DNA of 64,000 nucleotides from Polynucleobacter sp. KF022 (lineage in GTDB: Bacteria; Pseudomonadota; Gammaproteobacteria; Burkholderiales; Burkholderiaceae). The stretch is taken from positions 372,001 through 436,000 of the forward strand of contig NZ_AP026972.1 of the NCBI RefSeq assembly GCF_027924105.1, read 5' to 3'. Under the pieces are notes generated by a model. That model had not been told where the DNA came from. It saw only the letters and a list, made by a program, of their open reading frames with translations, and did not search any database. Positions within the stretch are counted from its first letter, which is position 1. Every line of letters starts with the position of its first letter. This document shows, in pieces, positions 7,709 through 16,300 of this stretch. The position numbers were made by a program, and so were the translations under genes.

Positions 7709-7782
7709 TAATTAAATGACCATGAACCTAAAAATGGCGGAATCTATAAGTCCTTTCTGGTTTGCTTGTAAGATTTCCCTGG

Positions 7783-8025
7783 ATGAATGCAGAGTCTCTA
7801 GAAAAACTCGTTTTGATGAAGATGCCCTTTGGTAAATACGCTGGACGTGCGTTGGCGGATTTGCCGGGGAACTATTTAGCGTGGTTTGCGCGCGAAGGTT
7901 TTCCTAAAAGCGAGCTGGGGCAGCTTCTAGAGTTGATGCACACGCTAGATCACAATGGTTTGCGTGGATTACTGGCGCCAATACAACGAGCGCATGGTAT
8001 TCAGGCAAAGTCGAAATTACTTTGA
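7783..8025 (+). CDS. DUF3820 family protein
   Basis: An 80-residue protein with the DUF3820 core: MPFGKYAGRALADLPGNYLAWFAREGFPKSELG split across residues 13-45. The function of this small family is not established; some members have been called quorum-sensing-regulated factors. ATG 7783 is chosen over the TTG at 7762 because the extra seven residues add nothing to the domain. It is divergent from the Fur-box operon and overlaps the 3' end of the converging nuclease gene by 9 bases. No strong ribosome site is visible. Confidence 0.8.
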   Translation: MNAESLEKLVLMKMPFGKYAGRALADLPGNYLAWFAREGFPKSELGQLLELMHTLDHNGLRGLLAPIQRAHGIQAKSKLL

Positions 8026-9042
8026 GCGAATGATGAGTGTGACGCGATTACGTTCGTAGGTCACCGTTGCAGACTCTGGTGGGCTGCTTTGCATTAAAGC
8101 AACCTTGAGATTGGTTTGAGATTCGATTTGAGAAGTGATTTGCCTGGCAAGAGTTTCATTGCGGTCATATTGAACCTGAATACTCTCCACCTTGCCCGCC
8201 TTGATGTTATCAATGACTCCATTGAGCTTGCTTGAGGAATATGCATCAAAAAATACGGGATACCAACCACCAGTGAATAGCTTCTGACCCACTATTTTAG
8301 AGGGTTCTACGGGTACTGCATCTGGCTTGATGGTATCGCTCAGCTCAGGTAAATGAAAATCAATCCCTGTTTTTTGAACCAGCTCTTTGTATGAGATGGG
8401 CGACGTCATATTGGCTTCATTGGTGTTTTCAACCCAATAAGCCCAAGCAGTATTTTTGTTTGGATCGTAAACTAATTTGTATAGATGACTCGGAATCGTC
8501 ACGCGACTTCTACCAATACTGCCGCTATTACCAACAGAGCCGGTAAATACATAAATATCACCGGTAGCTCTTTTAACGTAGGCTCGTGTAGGTTCTTCTA
8601 CATTTTTCGCCCAGATGCCCTGATTATTTTGTCTAGCCTGGGGCATCATATTTGCCAGAGAGAATGACTGGGCCATTGAGCGCTCATTGCTCATATCGCC
8701 TGCGGGTGCATTGTGGCCGCGATCATAGCCGCTGCCACGGTAATCTGAGAGTAAGGCTCGTTCTGAGAAGGGCAGCCTGGCCTCCTCGTAAAACTGATTA
8801 CTTCTGCGCGGGTGCGGGGTAGAAAATTGTTCTTTGTTGAGTTTCTCTACTGTATAGATAGGTTTCTTATCCTGCGGGGAGTAATAAATCGCAAAGCTGT
8901 CAAAGCAGAGGTCTCGCCCAACTTGAGTGCTGGTTGGTATTTGCTGATGGGGAAACAGATTCCTGCAGTCTTCAAAGGCTGCAAAAGAATGTAGTGAAGC
9001 TGAAAGCGCTGCAAGGGCTACTAGGTTGCGAAAGAATTTCAT
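8017..9042 (-). CDS. Exported DNA/RNA non-specific endonuclease (NucA type)
   Basis: From ATG 9042 the product has 341 residues with a clear signal peptide (MKFFRNLVALAALSASLHSFA). The active-site signature DRGHNAPAGDM near residue 108 carries the catalytic His, and LANMMPQARQNNQGIW supplies the metal-binding Asn region, as in NucA/Serratia nuclease. The enzyme should degrade nucleic acid outside the cytoplasm, for phosphate or nucleotide scavenging or for limiting DNA uptake. The C-terminal ~95 residues (after about 245) lie beyond the nuclease core and are of unknown function. The upstream in-frame extension to 9075 would bury the signal peptide and is rejected. Confidence 0.87.
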   Translation of the reverse strand: MKFFRNLVALAALSASLHSFAAFEDCRNLFPHQQIPTSTQVGRDLCFDSFAIYYSPQDKKPIYTVEKLNKEQFSTPHPRRSNQFYEEARLPFSERALLSDYRGSGYDRGHNAPAGDMSNERSMAQSFSLANMMPQARQNNQGIWAKNVEEPTRAYVKRATGDIYVFTGSVGNSGSIGRSRVTIPSHLYKLVYDPNKNTAWAYWVENTNEANMTSPISYKELVQKTGIDFHLPELSDTIKPDAVPVEPSKIVGQKLFTGGWYPVFFDAYSSSKLNGVIDNIKAGKVESIQVQYDRNETLARQITSQIESQTNLKVALMQSSPPESATVTYERNRVTLIIRSK

Positions 9043-9551
9043 GGTGTTTAAGTGTAGGACCTCTCCTAAAGGCATTGCTCACTTTTTACATTGAACTAGC
9101 TCCATGGCTAATAAGAAATTTGGACATTGTTGACCTTTTGCCATGACTTAAGAGAGGCTTATTGCCGAATCTGCTTTGGTTGGAGGCTCATTACAAAAGG
9201 CTCGTGTTGCCTACTACCCCTAGAAAAGTAAAAGAGTAAAAGCACTAGATGTATGTTTTTATGGACTTCAATTTATAAAGAAAAATGAAAAAAAGTACCC
9301 CTTTAGTCATTTTTTTATAGAGTGAAATTAGCGATCCCTAACTTTCATAAGCTATTGATTTCATTAACTTATATATGTTTTTTAGGGTACATATACGGGA
9401 TCTCCCGAATTTCTAGATCAATAAGTTATTGTTTTCTAGTTCTTTATTCTTGACTTGATATAAGAAACTTCTTAGGATGACCCATGTTTTTAAGATATTG
9501 CAATGCAGCATAAAATGGTAGTCCAGTTTTTTGAGGTTTTGCAAACAATGA
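9043..9551. other. Intergenic region without a gene; AT-rich
   Basis: About 510 bases between two divergent genes, AT-rich with homopolymer runs around 9270-9330 and short repeats of AAAAG near 9225-9240. I see no convincing coding frame, tRNA or terminator. A candidate promoter for the downstream transglycosylase is listed separately. Confidence 0.6.
9450..9478 (+). promoter_or_regulatory. Candidate sigma70 promoter for lytic transglycosylase
   Basis: TTGACT (9450-9455) and TAGGAT (9473-9478) are separated by 17 bases, about 75 bases before the ATG at 9552. Good spacing, moderate -10. Confidence 0.5.
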
Positions 9552-10541
9552 ATGAGTAAATGTTTACCTAACAATTTGAGCGATATGCAGAATGCGCAGC
9601 CTACCTTGTCGGCCGCTAAAGAGCTGCTCTCGCACGCCATGGCTCCAGTCTATCGAGTCATTAATGGCTTACTCGTTGTTACTGTATTTATGGTGGTTGG
9701 TCTCTGGCTCTCGGGCAACGGTACCAATGCCGGCCCTTTTGATCTTGCTCGCATTCTGGTTCCGGATGAGGCGCGTCATATGGTTTGGAGTAATGGCTTT
9801 GAGATGCTCAACCAGTACAAAGACTCCAACGATATTGCTACCCAGACTACTGATGCCGGTATCGCCGCAGTAATTTATAACAAGTCAAAGTTACCAGCTA
9901 CTACAGGTTTGGCAAGTGCTAAGCAGCAAACAGTCGCTTTGCTAATGCCCTCTGTTGCGCAAATGCAGGTCAAGTCGATTTCTCATTTATCAGATCGCAT
10001 TCCAACTTCCAAGATTGATCCACAGGCATTAGATAGCAACCTTATGGGCTCGCTTCAGAACCAAAGAGCCGTAGCAGATTTCTTTGAAAAGAAATACAAA
10101 TTGGATCGCGCCAAAATTGAAGAGTATGTTTCTAATACCATCTTGATTGCCAAAGAAGTCAACATTGATCCAGTTCTATTATTGGCTGTGATCTCGGTGG
10201 AATCGAATTTCAATCCCAATACTAAGAGTCATGCAGGTGCTGAAGGTTTGATGCAGGTAATGACTTCAGTGCATAAAGATAAATACGCAATCTTTGGCGG
10301 CACGTCTGAAGCTGTTAAGCCAGAAGTCAATATTCGCGTTGGCGCCTATATTCTGAAATACCTGATTGCTACAGCAGGTTCATTGCGTAATGGCCTGAAA
10401 TACTATGTAGGCGCTGCCAATGCTGAGGATGATGGCGGCTATGCTGACAAGGTAATCGCTGAAAGAAATCGTCTTATTAGTTTGTGCCAAAACCGCTCTA
10501 CGAATCGCCTTACCTTGAATGGCAAAGACTTGCGTTCTTAA
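9552..10541 (+). CDS. Membrane-anchored lytic transglycosylase (SLT domain)
   Basis: A 329-residue protein with one N-terminal membrane helix (about residues 38-55), a poorly conserved periplasmic region to about 170, and a C-terminal SLT/lysozyme-like domain: LLLAVISVESNFNP with the catalytic Glu, then SHAGAEGLMQVM, and a late YYVGAANAEDDGGYADKV. Enzymes of this type cleave peptidoglycan glycan strands with formation of 1,6-anhydro ends. The start is uncertain: ATG 9552 is the longest, ATG 9585 (MQNAQPT) is equally possible, and neither has a good ribosome site. It is a single-gene unit closed by a terminator at 10568. Confidence 0.87.
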   Translation: MSKCLPNNLSDMQNAQPTLSAAKELLSHAMAPVYRVINGLLVVTVFMVVGLWLSGNGTNAGPFDLARILVPDEARHMVWSNGFEMLNQYKDSNDIATQTTDAGIAAVIYNKSKLPATTGLASAKQQTVALLMPSVAQMQVKSISHLSDRIPTSKIDPQALDSNLMGSLQNQRAVADFFEKKYKLDRAKIEEYVSNTILIAKEVNIDPVLLLAVISVESNFNPNTKSHAGAEGLMQVMTSVHKDKYAIFGGTSEAVKPEVNIRVGAYILKYLIATAGSLRNGLKYYVGAANAEDDGGYADKVIAERNRLISLCQNRSTNRLTLNGKDLRS

Positions 10542-10567
10542 TTTCTAGACCACTGCTTAAGTAATTA

Positions 10568-10591
10568 AAAAGCCACCCTCGGGTGGCTTTT
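10568..10591. terminator. Bidirectional intrinsic terminator
   Basis: AAAGCCACCC / GGGTGGCTTT inverted repeat with a minimal loop and flanking A and T runs, between the converging transglycosylase and FKBP genes. Confidence 0.88.
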
Positions 10592-10612
10592 GCTTTGCTA
10601 TCTACTCAATTT

Positions 10613-10960
10613 TTAGTTAACGCCGTGTAATTCCACATCAAATACAAGAGTCGTATTTGGGGGAATAACACCGCCTGCACCACGGGGACCATAGCCCATT
10701 TCAGAAGGAATAATCAATGTGCGTTTGCCACCAATTTTCATGCCCGCTACGCCTTCATCCCAGCCCTTAATAACATGGCCTGCGCCTAATGGAAAGCTAA
10801 AGAGTTGACCGCGATCTAATGAGCTATCAAACTTTTGACCTTTGTGGTCAGGGGCTTTCTCGTCAAACAACCAGCCGGTGTAATGCACATCTACATGATT
10901 GCCTGCTGCGGCTTCTTTGCCTTCACCTACAACGGTATCGATTTTTTTGAGTTCACTCAT
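10613..10960 (-). CDS. FKBP-type peptidyl-prolyl cis-trans isomerase
   Basis: A 115-residue single-domain FKBP: VDVHYTGWLFD, FDSSLDRGQLFSFPLG, GHVIKGWDEGVAGMKIGG, and GYGPRGAGGVIPPNTTLVFDVEL. These hold the usual substrate-pocket aromatics (Tyr, Phe, Trp, Tyr). It has no signal peptide, so it acts in the cytoplasm as a folding helper. It is divergent from the DUF6352 gene. The identification of the fold is firm; specific clients cannot be inferred. Confidence 0.93.
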   Translation of the reverse strand: MSELKKIDTVVGEGKEAAAGNHVDVHYTGWLFDEKAPDHKGQKFDSSLDRGQLFSFPLGAGHVIKGWDEGVAGMKIGGKRTLIIPSEMGYGPRGAGGVIPPNTTLVFDVELHGVN

Positions 10961-11047
10961 GATGTTTTCCTATTTCACACAAATTGACTGGCTAGTATAT
11001 TCTGAGCTTTGTAAATTTTGATGGCACCCTCACTTTAGTTAAAACGT

Positions 11048-12064
11048 ATGACAAATTATTGGGCAAATTCCGCATATAAGACTCTGGCAATCAGCCCTGA
11101 CCGCCAGTTGCTGGTTACAGACGACTTTCTGCGCACCTACATGGCAAGGCCTGAGCTCGCACTAGTGCCTGAATCGTGCCCTGCTGAGCGATCGCTTCAC
11201 CAGCGTTTAACAGAAAACCCTCGTGCTGAAGTGGTTGAAACTGAAATCACCTCAATGGCTGATGAAGATATTCAGGAGAACTATCGTGTCTGGTTGCGCT
11301 ATCGAGCGCGCCTTTTGTCAGCCAGCTCTTTAGAGGCTTTTTATATGAGCCTCTTTAAAGGCGAGGGGGTGGATGTTCCACCCTTATTTATCTCCCTGCT
11401 GGCCCAAATCTTTATCAGGCATATTTTGGGTGATGACGCGCACCCATTGGAAGTGCGCATGGGAGAGCTCTTTTTTAGAACTCAAAAAATTACCATCATT
11501 GAGGATGGCATCGTGATGGGCGCCGATGAAGAGGTGGTCGCTCGCAATGCCCAGGCAGGCGATACGGGCAACATCATGGATTTGCTAAAGGGTAAGTCCA
11601 TGACCATGAGATCAGCGGATTTAGATGTGCTTCATGAGGACAATGCTGAGGAGTATTGGTCGCGCAACGAAGATTTCGATTTAGCAGTGCAATTGAATTT
11701 TGGACACGAGCCTATTAATCGTTTTTGCCGTGTTTTAGAGAAATGGGTTAAGCACTTCTTGGGTGTCAGTGTGCGCATAACACCTATGCAGCAAATTAGC
11801 GATCCCAAGTGGTCATGGCATGTTGGCTTGGATGCAGCTGCAACAGAAATTCTGAATAAGCTTTATAACAAAGAGTTAGTTGAGGCAGATGAGTTGCAAA
11901 AAGTGATTTGTTTATTTCGTCTGGATTTTATTGACGAGGCTGCTGTAGCCAAGGCTCAGGCAGGCAAACCGGTCTATATGGCTATTGCTATGAATGATCA
12001 ACAGCAGCTCAAGTTAAAACCGCAAAACCTATTATTTAACTTACCGCTGGCAAAAGTTTCTTAA
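11048..12064 (+). CDS. DUF6352-like protein of unknown function
   Basis: A 338-residue soluble protein, beginning MTNYWANSAYKTL. No signal peptide, membrane helix or familiar catalytic motif is visible. From memory it resembles the DUF6352 group common in Burkholderiales, for which no function is known. The middle (about 110-190) has alternating hydrophobic helices and an acidic loop; RSADLDVLHEDNAEEYWSRNEDFD at 190-215 is strikingly acidic. Its TAA overlaps the stop codon of the converging MFS gene in a shared TTAA. No operon partner is visible. Confidence 0.72.
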   Translation: MTNYWANSAYKTLAISPDRQLLVTDDFLRTYMARPELALVPESCPAERSLHQRLTENPRAEVVETEITSMADEDIQENYRVWLRYRARLLSASSLEAFYMSLFKGEGVDVPPLFISLLAQIFIRHILGDDAHPLEVRMGELFFRTQKITIIEDGIVMGADEEVVARNAQAGDTGNIMDLLKGKSMTMRSADLDVLHEDNAEEYWSRNEDFDLAVQLNFGHEPINRFCRVLEKWVKHFLGVSVRITPMQQISDPKWSWHVGLDAAATEILNKLYNKELVEADELQKVICLFRLDFIDEAAVAKAQAGKPVYMAIAMNDQQQLKLKPQNLLFNLPLAKVS

Positions 12065-13257
12065 ACAATTGCTTGGGACTTTTTGCGCTGCTGAGCGAGC
12101 CAGTAAAGTGCAAGACCGGTAATCACTACAGGAATCAGTGATCCCCAATTCAGAATGCTCCACCCATGAGAGGTGACGAGGGCACCTGAACCAAAAGAGG
12201 TGAAAGCCATGGTGCCAAAGACAAAAAAGTTAATTGCCGCTTGAGCTTTGTCTCGTTCGTTTGGTTGATAGGCTGTCATCGCCAGAGAGGTGGCTCCGGT
12301 AAATAAAAAGTTCCAGCCGACACCTAGTAAAAATAAAGCAATAAAGAATTGATGTAGGTCAGTGCCGGTAAGCGCAATGGCGATACAGATGAAGTTCAGT
12401 AGCACTCCGACGCCCATAATCTTTAATGTGCCAAATCTCTGGATGAGTGAGCCCGTAAAAAATCCAGGTGCAAACATACCAATCACATGCCACTCTAGAA
12501 CTAAGGCGGTGTCCGAGAAAGGAAGTCCGCAGATTTGCATTGCTAAGGGCGTGGCCGCCATTAATAGATTCATCACCCCATAACCTAAAGCTGCACCAAT
12601 GATGGCAACAACAAATACAGGCTGACGAAGAATCACGCTTAAGGGGCGCCCATCAGAGAGTGAGTGTTGAGTCTTTAACTCTTGGGGGAAGTGAATGAAC
12701 TGCATCACAAAGATGCCAATGAAGCCAGCGATAGAAAGGGTCAGGTAGGCGCCCAGGAAGGCGGTATCAAAGAGGTCTCGTGTCCATGAGGCGAGGTTAG
12801 GTCCGATAACAGCGCCAAGGATGCCACCGGCAAGCACCCAAGAAACGGCTTTGTCACGTTGCTTTAGATCTGTCAGTTCTGCTGCAGCAAAGCGATAAAG
12901 CTGACCATTGGCGCTGTAGTAGCCAGCAATAAAGGTTCCTGCAACCAAAAGCCAAAAGTTTTTGCTCACAGCAGCATAGGCGCATAAAAGGGCGGAGAGC
13001 ATTGCCACTAGCAGACCCAGTTGAAATGAAATCTTGCGTCCAAAATAATTCTGGGATTTAGCCACGATGGAAGTAGAAAAGGCGCCTCCAACTACGTAGC
13101 CCATGACGGGTAGGGTGGCCATCCAGCTGACTGGTGCTAGGCTGAGGCCTACAAGCCCATTAATAGCAATAAAAGTGACGTTATTGGTGAGGAATAAGCC
13201 CTGACAAATGATCAGCAGCACCAGGTTTCGATTCAGTAAGGGGTGTTTGCTGGTCAT
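12061..13257 (-). CDS. Major facilitator superfamily transporter
   Basis: A 398-residue membrane protein with about 12 helices and the two six-helix halves of the MFS. The loop 2-3 region carries NYFGRKISFQLG, a variant of the MFS motif GxxxDRxGRR, and an equivalent basic loop (QRFGTLKIMG) lies in the second half. The sequence suggests a drug- or sugar-efflux-like permease but no substrate can be named. It converges on the DUF6352 gene with overlapping stops and is separated from icd by about 236 bases. Confidence 0.85.
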   Translation of the reverse strand: MTSKHPLLNRNLVLLIICQGLFLTNNVTFIAINGLVGLSLAPVSWMATLPVMGYVVGGAFSTSIVAKSQNYFGRKISFQLGLLVAMLSALLCAYAAVSKNFWLLVAGTFIAGYYSANGQLYRFAAAELTDLKQRDKAVSWVLAGGILGAVIGPNLASWTRDLFDTAFLGAYLTLSIAGFIGIFVMQFIHFPQELKTQHSLSDGRPLSVILRQPVFVVAIIGAALGYGVMNLLMAATPLAMQICGLPFSDTALVLEWHVIGMFAPGFFTGSLIQRFGTLKIMGVGVLLNFICIAIALTGTDLHQFFIALFLLGVGWNFLFTGATSLAMTAYQPNERDKAQAAINFFVFGTMAFTSFGSGALVTSHGWSILNWGSLIPVVITGLALYWLAQQRKKSQAIV

Positions 13258-13493
13258 GGCTTGCAGTTTACGGTGAATTTGCAGCTTTAGTGAGCTTGGT
13301 GAATTCCCTTAAATGACTCTTAATTAGCTATTTTCACGGGCAAAACCACCATTTTTGCCAGGTCCAATGATTTAAAATGGAGGACTCGCCTCATTGGCAA
13401 TAAGTGCGCTAAAAGCGACTTGCAAAATGAGGGTTTGAGGGCAACAGGGTAAAAACCTGACTCTGTAATTTTTTCAAAATTGAGGAAACATTC

Positions 13494-15728
13494 ATGGCTT
13501 CAGAGAAATCAAAGATTATTTATACGCTGACAGATGAAGCGCCGCTTTTGGCGACTTGCGCATTTCTGCCAATTATTCGTACTTTTACGGCACCTGCTGG
13601 CGTAGAGATTGTGAAGAGCGACATTTCTGTTGCTGCACGTATCTTGGCTGAGTTTTCTGATTGCCTAACTCCTGAGCAGCAAGTTCCAGATAACTTGGGC
13701 GCGCTCGGTAAGATGACCTTATTGCCTGACACAAACATCATTAAGTTGCCAAACATTAGCGCTTCTGTACCTCAGTTATTAGCGGCTATTAAAGAGTTGC
13801 AATCTAAAGGCTATAAGATCCCGAATTTCCCTGAAGATCCAAAAACAGATGAAGAGAAGGCAATTCGCACTCGTTACTCTAAGTGCTTGGGTAGCTCGGT
13901 TAACCCAGTGTTGCGTGAAGGCAATTCAGATCGCCGTGCGCCACCTGCTGTAAAGCGTTACGCTCGTAAAAATCCGCACTCCATGGGTGAGTGGAGCCAA
14001 GCTTCACGTACACACGTATCTCACATGCATGGTGGCGACTTCTACTCTAGCGAGAAGTCCATGACAATGACCAAGGCTTGCGATGTCAAGATGGACTTGG
14101 TAACCAAGAGCGGCAAGACTATCGTCCTGAAGCCAAAAGTTTCCTTGTTAGCTGGCGAAATTATCGACAGCATGTACATGAGCAAAAAAGCGCTATGTGA
14201 GTTCTACGAGAAAGAAATCGAAGATGCTTACAAGACTGGCATGATGTTGTCCTTGCATGTGAAGGCAACCATGATGAAGGTTTCACATCCGATCGTATTT
14301 GGTCACGCCGTGAAGATTTTCTACAAAGACGCCTTTACAAAGCACGCTAAGTTATTTGAAGAGCTGGGCGTGAATGCCAATAACGGTATGAGCAGCTTGT
14401 ATGAAAAAATCAAAACTTTGCCAGAATCTAAGCGCGAAGAAATTATTCAGGACTTGCATGCTTGCCACGAACATCGTCCAGCATTGGCGATGGTTGACTC
14501 TGCTAAAGGAATTACTAACCTTCATTCCCCAAGCGACGTGATCGTGGATGCTTCTATGCCTGCCATGATTCGAGTTGGCGGCAAGATGTGGGGTGCAGAT
14601 GGTCGTTTGCATGACACCAAGGCCGTGATCCCAGAAAGTACTTTTGCCCGCATCTATCAAGAAATGATTAATTTCTGTAAGACCCACGGTAACTTTGATC
14701 CAACAACCATGGGTACTGTTCCAAACGTGGGTTTGATGGCTCAACAAGCCGAAGAGTACGGTTCACACGACAAGACTTTTGAAATTCCAGAAGCTGGTGT
14801 AGCGCGTATTGTTGCTGATGATGGCACTGTATTGCTCGAGCAAAATGTAGAAGAGGGCGATATTTGGCGTATGTGTCAGGTTAAAGATGCGCCAATTCGT
14901 GACTGGGTCAAGTTGGCTGTTAATCGTGCACGTCTTTCTAATACTCCAGCAGTATTCTGGCTTGATGAGTACCGCCCACATGAAGCTGAGTTGATCAAGA
15001 AGGTAAATACTTACCTTAAAGACTACGATCTAACAGGCGTTGACATTCAGATCATGTCCCAGACACGCGCAATGCGCTACACCTTAGAGCGTGTGATTCG
15101 TGGCAAGGACACTATTTCTGTAACTGGTAATATTTTGCGTGACTACCTCACCGACTTGTTCCCGATTATGGAATTAGGAACTAGCGCGAAGATGTTATCT
15201 ATCGTGCCTTTGATGGCTGGTGGCGGCTTGTTTGAAACTGGTGCAGGTGGTTCCGCTCCAAAACACGTTCAACAGTTGGTAGAAGAAAACCATTTGCGTT
15301 GGGACTCACTGGGTGAGTTCTTGGCTTTAGCGGTGTCTCTTGAAGATATCGGCGATAAGACAGGTAACAATAAAGTGAAAATCTTGGCGCGTACATTGGA
15401 TGAGGCGACTGGCAAGTTGTTGGATAACAATAAGTCACCTTCACCGCGTACTGGCGAGTTAGATAACCGCGGTAGCCAGTTCTACTTGGCAATGTACTGG
15501 GCTGAGGCTCTGGCTGCTCAAACTGAAGATAAAGAATTGCAGGCCTTCTTTGCACCTTTAGCTAAAACTCTGATTGCGAATGAGCAAAAGATCGCAGATG
15601 AACTCAAGGCTGTTCAAGGTAAACCAGCGGATATTGGTGGTTACTTTGTAGCTGACCCAGAAAAGTGCAAGGCTGTAATGCGTCCTAGCCCTACTTTCAA
15701 TGCAGCTCTCAAGGCGGCAAGAATTTAA
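13494..15728 (+). CDS. icd: NADP-dependent isocitrate dehydrogenase, monomeric type
   Basis: A 744-residue protein matching the monomeric isocitrate dehydrogenase family from end to end, about 740 residues as expected. Recognisable segments include LAEFSDCLTPEQQVPDNL, RYARKNPHSMGEWSQ and SVTGNILRDYLTDLFPI, with LFETGAGGSAPKH near the C-terminal active site. It oxidises isocitrate to 2-oxoglutarate in the TCA cycle with NADP. A GAGGAAA ribosome site lies eight bases before the ATG. The gene stands alone, with a terminator at 15778. The 236 bases upstream contain no gene. Confidence 0.96.
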   Translation: MASEKSKIIYTLTDEAPLLATCAFLPIIRTFTAPAGVEIVKSDISVAARILAEFSDCLTPEQQVPDNLGALGKMTLLPDTNIIKLPNISASVPQLLAAIKELQSKGYKIPNFPEDPKTDEEKAIRTRYSKCLGSSVNPVLREGNSDRRAPPAVKRYARKNPHSMGEWSQASRTHVSHMHGGDFYSSEKSMTMTKACDVKMDLVTKSGKTIVLKPKVSLLAGEIIDSMYMSKKALCEFYEKEIEDAYKTGMMLSLHVKATMMKVSHPIVFGHAVKIFYKDAFTKHAKLFEELGVNANNGMSSLYEKIKTLPESKREEIIQDLHACHEHRPALAMVDSAKGITNLHSPSDVIVDASMPAMIRVGGKMWGADGRLHDTKAVIPESTFARIYQEMINFCKTHGNFDPTTMGTVPNVGLMAQQAEEYGSHDKTFEIPEAGVARIVADDGTVLLEQNVEEGDIWRMCQVKDAPIRDWVKLAVNRARLSNTPAVFWLDEYRPHEAELIKKVNTYLKDYDLTGVDIQIMSQTRAMRYTLERVIRGKDTISVTGNILRDYLTDLFPIMELGTSAKMLSIVPLMAGGGLFETGAGGSAPKHVQQLVEENHLRWDSLGEFLALAVSLEDIGDKTGNNKVKILARTLDEATGKLLDNNKSPSPRTGELDNRGSQFYLAMYWAEALAAQTEDKELQAFFAPLAKTLIANEQKIADELKAVQGKPADIGGYFVADPEKCKAVMRPSPTFNAALKAARI

Positions 15729-15777
15729 TAGGTGAAAGCGCTAAGTACTTAATTTTTGAATTAGGTATAGCATTTAT

Positions 15778-15803
15778 AGGCAAACCTTCGGGTTTGCCTT
15801 TTT
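15778..15803 (+). terminator. Intrinsic terminator after icd
   Basis: AGGCAAACC / GGTTTGCCT stem with a TTCG tetraloop and T-run. Confidence 0.92.
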
Positions 15804-15836
15804 AATTTATAAATCCTTACTTACTATCTTTGAGTG

Positions 15837-16244
15837 ATGCCAAAACCAAAAGACCTGGTGGAATTGAGTTATCTGAGCGAAGCAGTCTCGGACATGTCTT
15901 TTCTTGGCTTAATGCGTTTGCTAGAGTCGGCACGTGCCTTCAATCAAAAGCACGGCGTCACAGGCATTCTTTTATATGACAACCAGCAGTTTGGGCAAGT
16001 CATTGAAGGCGAGCGCGCCAATGTAATGAAAGTATGGAAGCGTATTCAGGAAGATAAGCGTCATCATCGTATCGAGCTCTTGGAAATTCGCGAAATCTCA
16101 GAGCGTAGCTTTCCAGATTGGTTGCTACGCTTCTATGGCGGTGAAACACTGACCCGAGACTATCCCGCTCTCGCTGAGATGGTCGGTGGCATGGATAAAC
16201 ATAGTCTAGCTTTGATGAATAGAATGCGCGAGAGTCAGTCTTAA
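15837..16244 (+). CDS. BLUF-domain blue-light sensor protein
   Basis: A 135-residue single-domain BLUF protein, from ATG 15837 (a GTG lies one codon earlier). Tyr12 (LSYLS), Asn36 (AFNQ) and Gln54 (FGQVIEG) have exactly the 24- and 18-residue spacings of Tyr21, Asn45 and Gln63 in AppA, so it should bind FAD and respond to blue light. The strand 5 Trp is present (Trp95), but the usual Met two residues on is Leu97. No output domain is attached; short BLUF proteins act by binding a partner. It lies 56 bases upstream of msrP in the same direction, possibly in one transcript. The C-terminal helices (about 105-135) close the domain. Confidence 0.88.
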   Translation: MPKPKDLVELSYLSEAVSDMSFLGLMRLLESARAFNQKHGVTGILLYDNQQFGQVIEGERANVMKVWKRIQEDKRHHRIELLEIREISERSFPDWLLRFYGGETLTRDYPALAEMVGGMDKHSLALMNRMRESQS

Positions 16245-16300
16245 GCAAGAAATAATTATCGGTAGCAAAATAGGGGAATTACAGTCCTAAGGGGTGCGGC

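Noticed and set aside
9413..9640. A 75-codon minus-strand frame upstream of the transglycosylase
   Set aside because: It overlaps the transglycosylase start on the other strand, has no ribosome site and resembles nothing.
13430..13465. Small hairpins (CAGG/CCTG) in the icd leader as a riboswitch
   Set aside because: The stems are four bases and no known riboswitch pattern is present.
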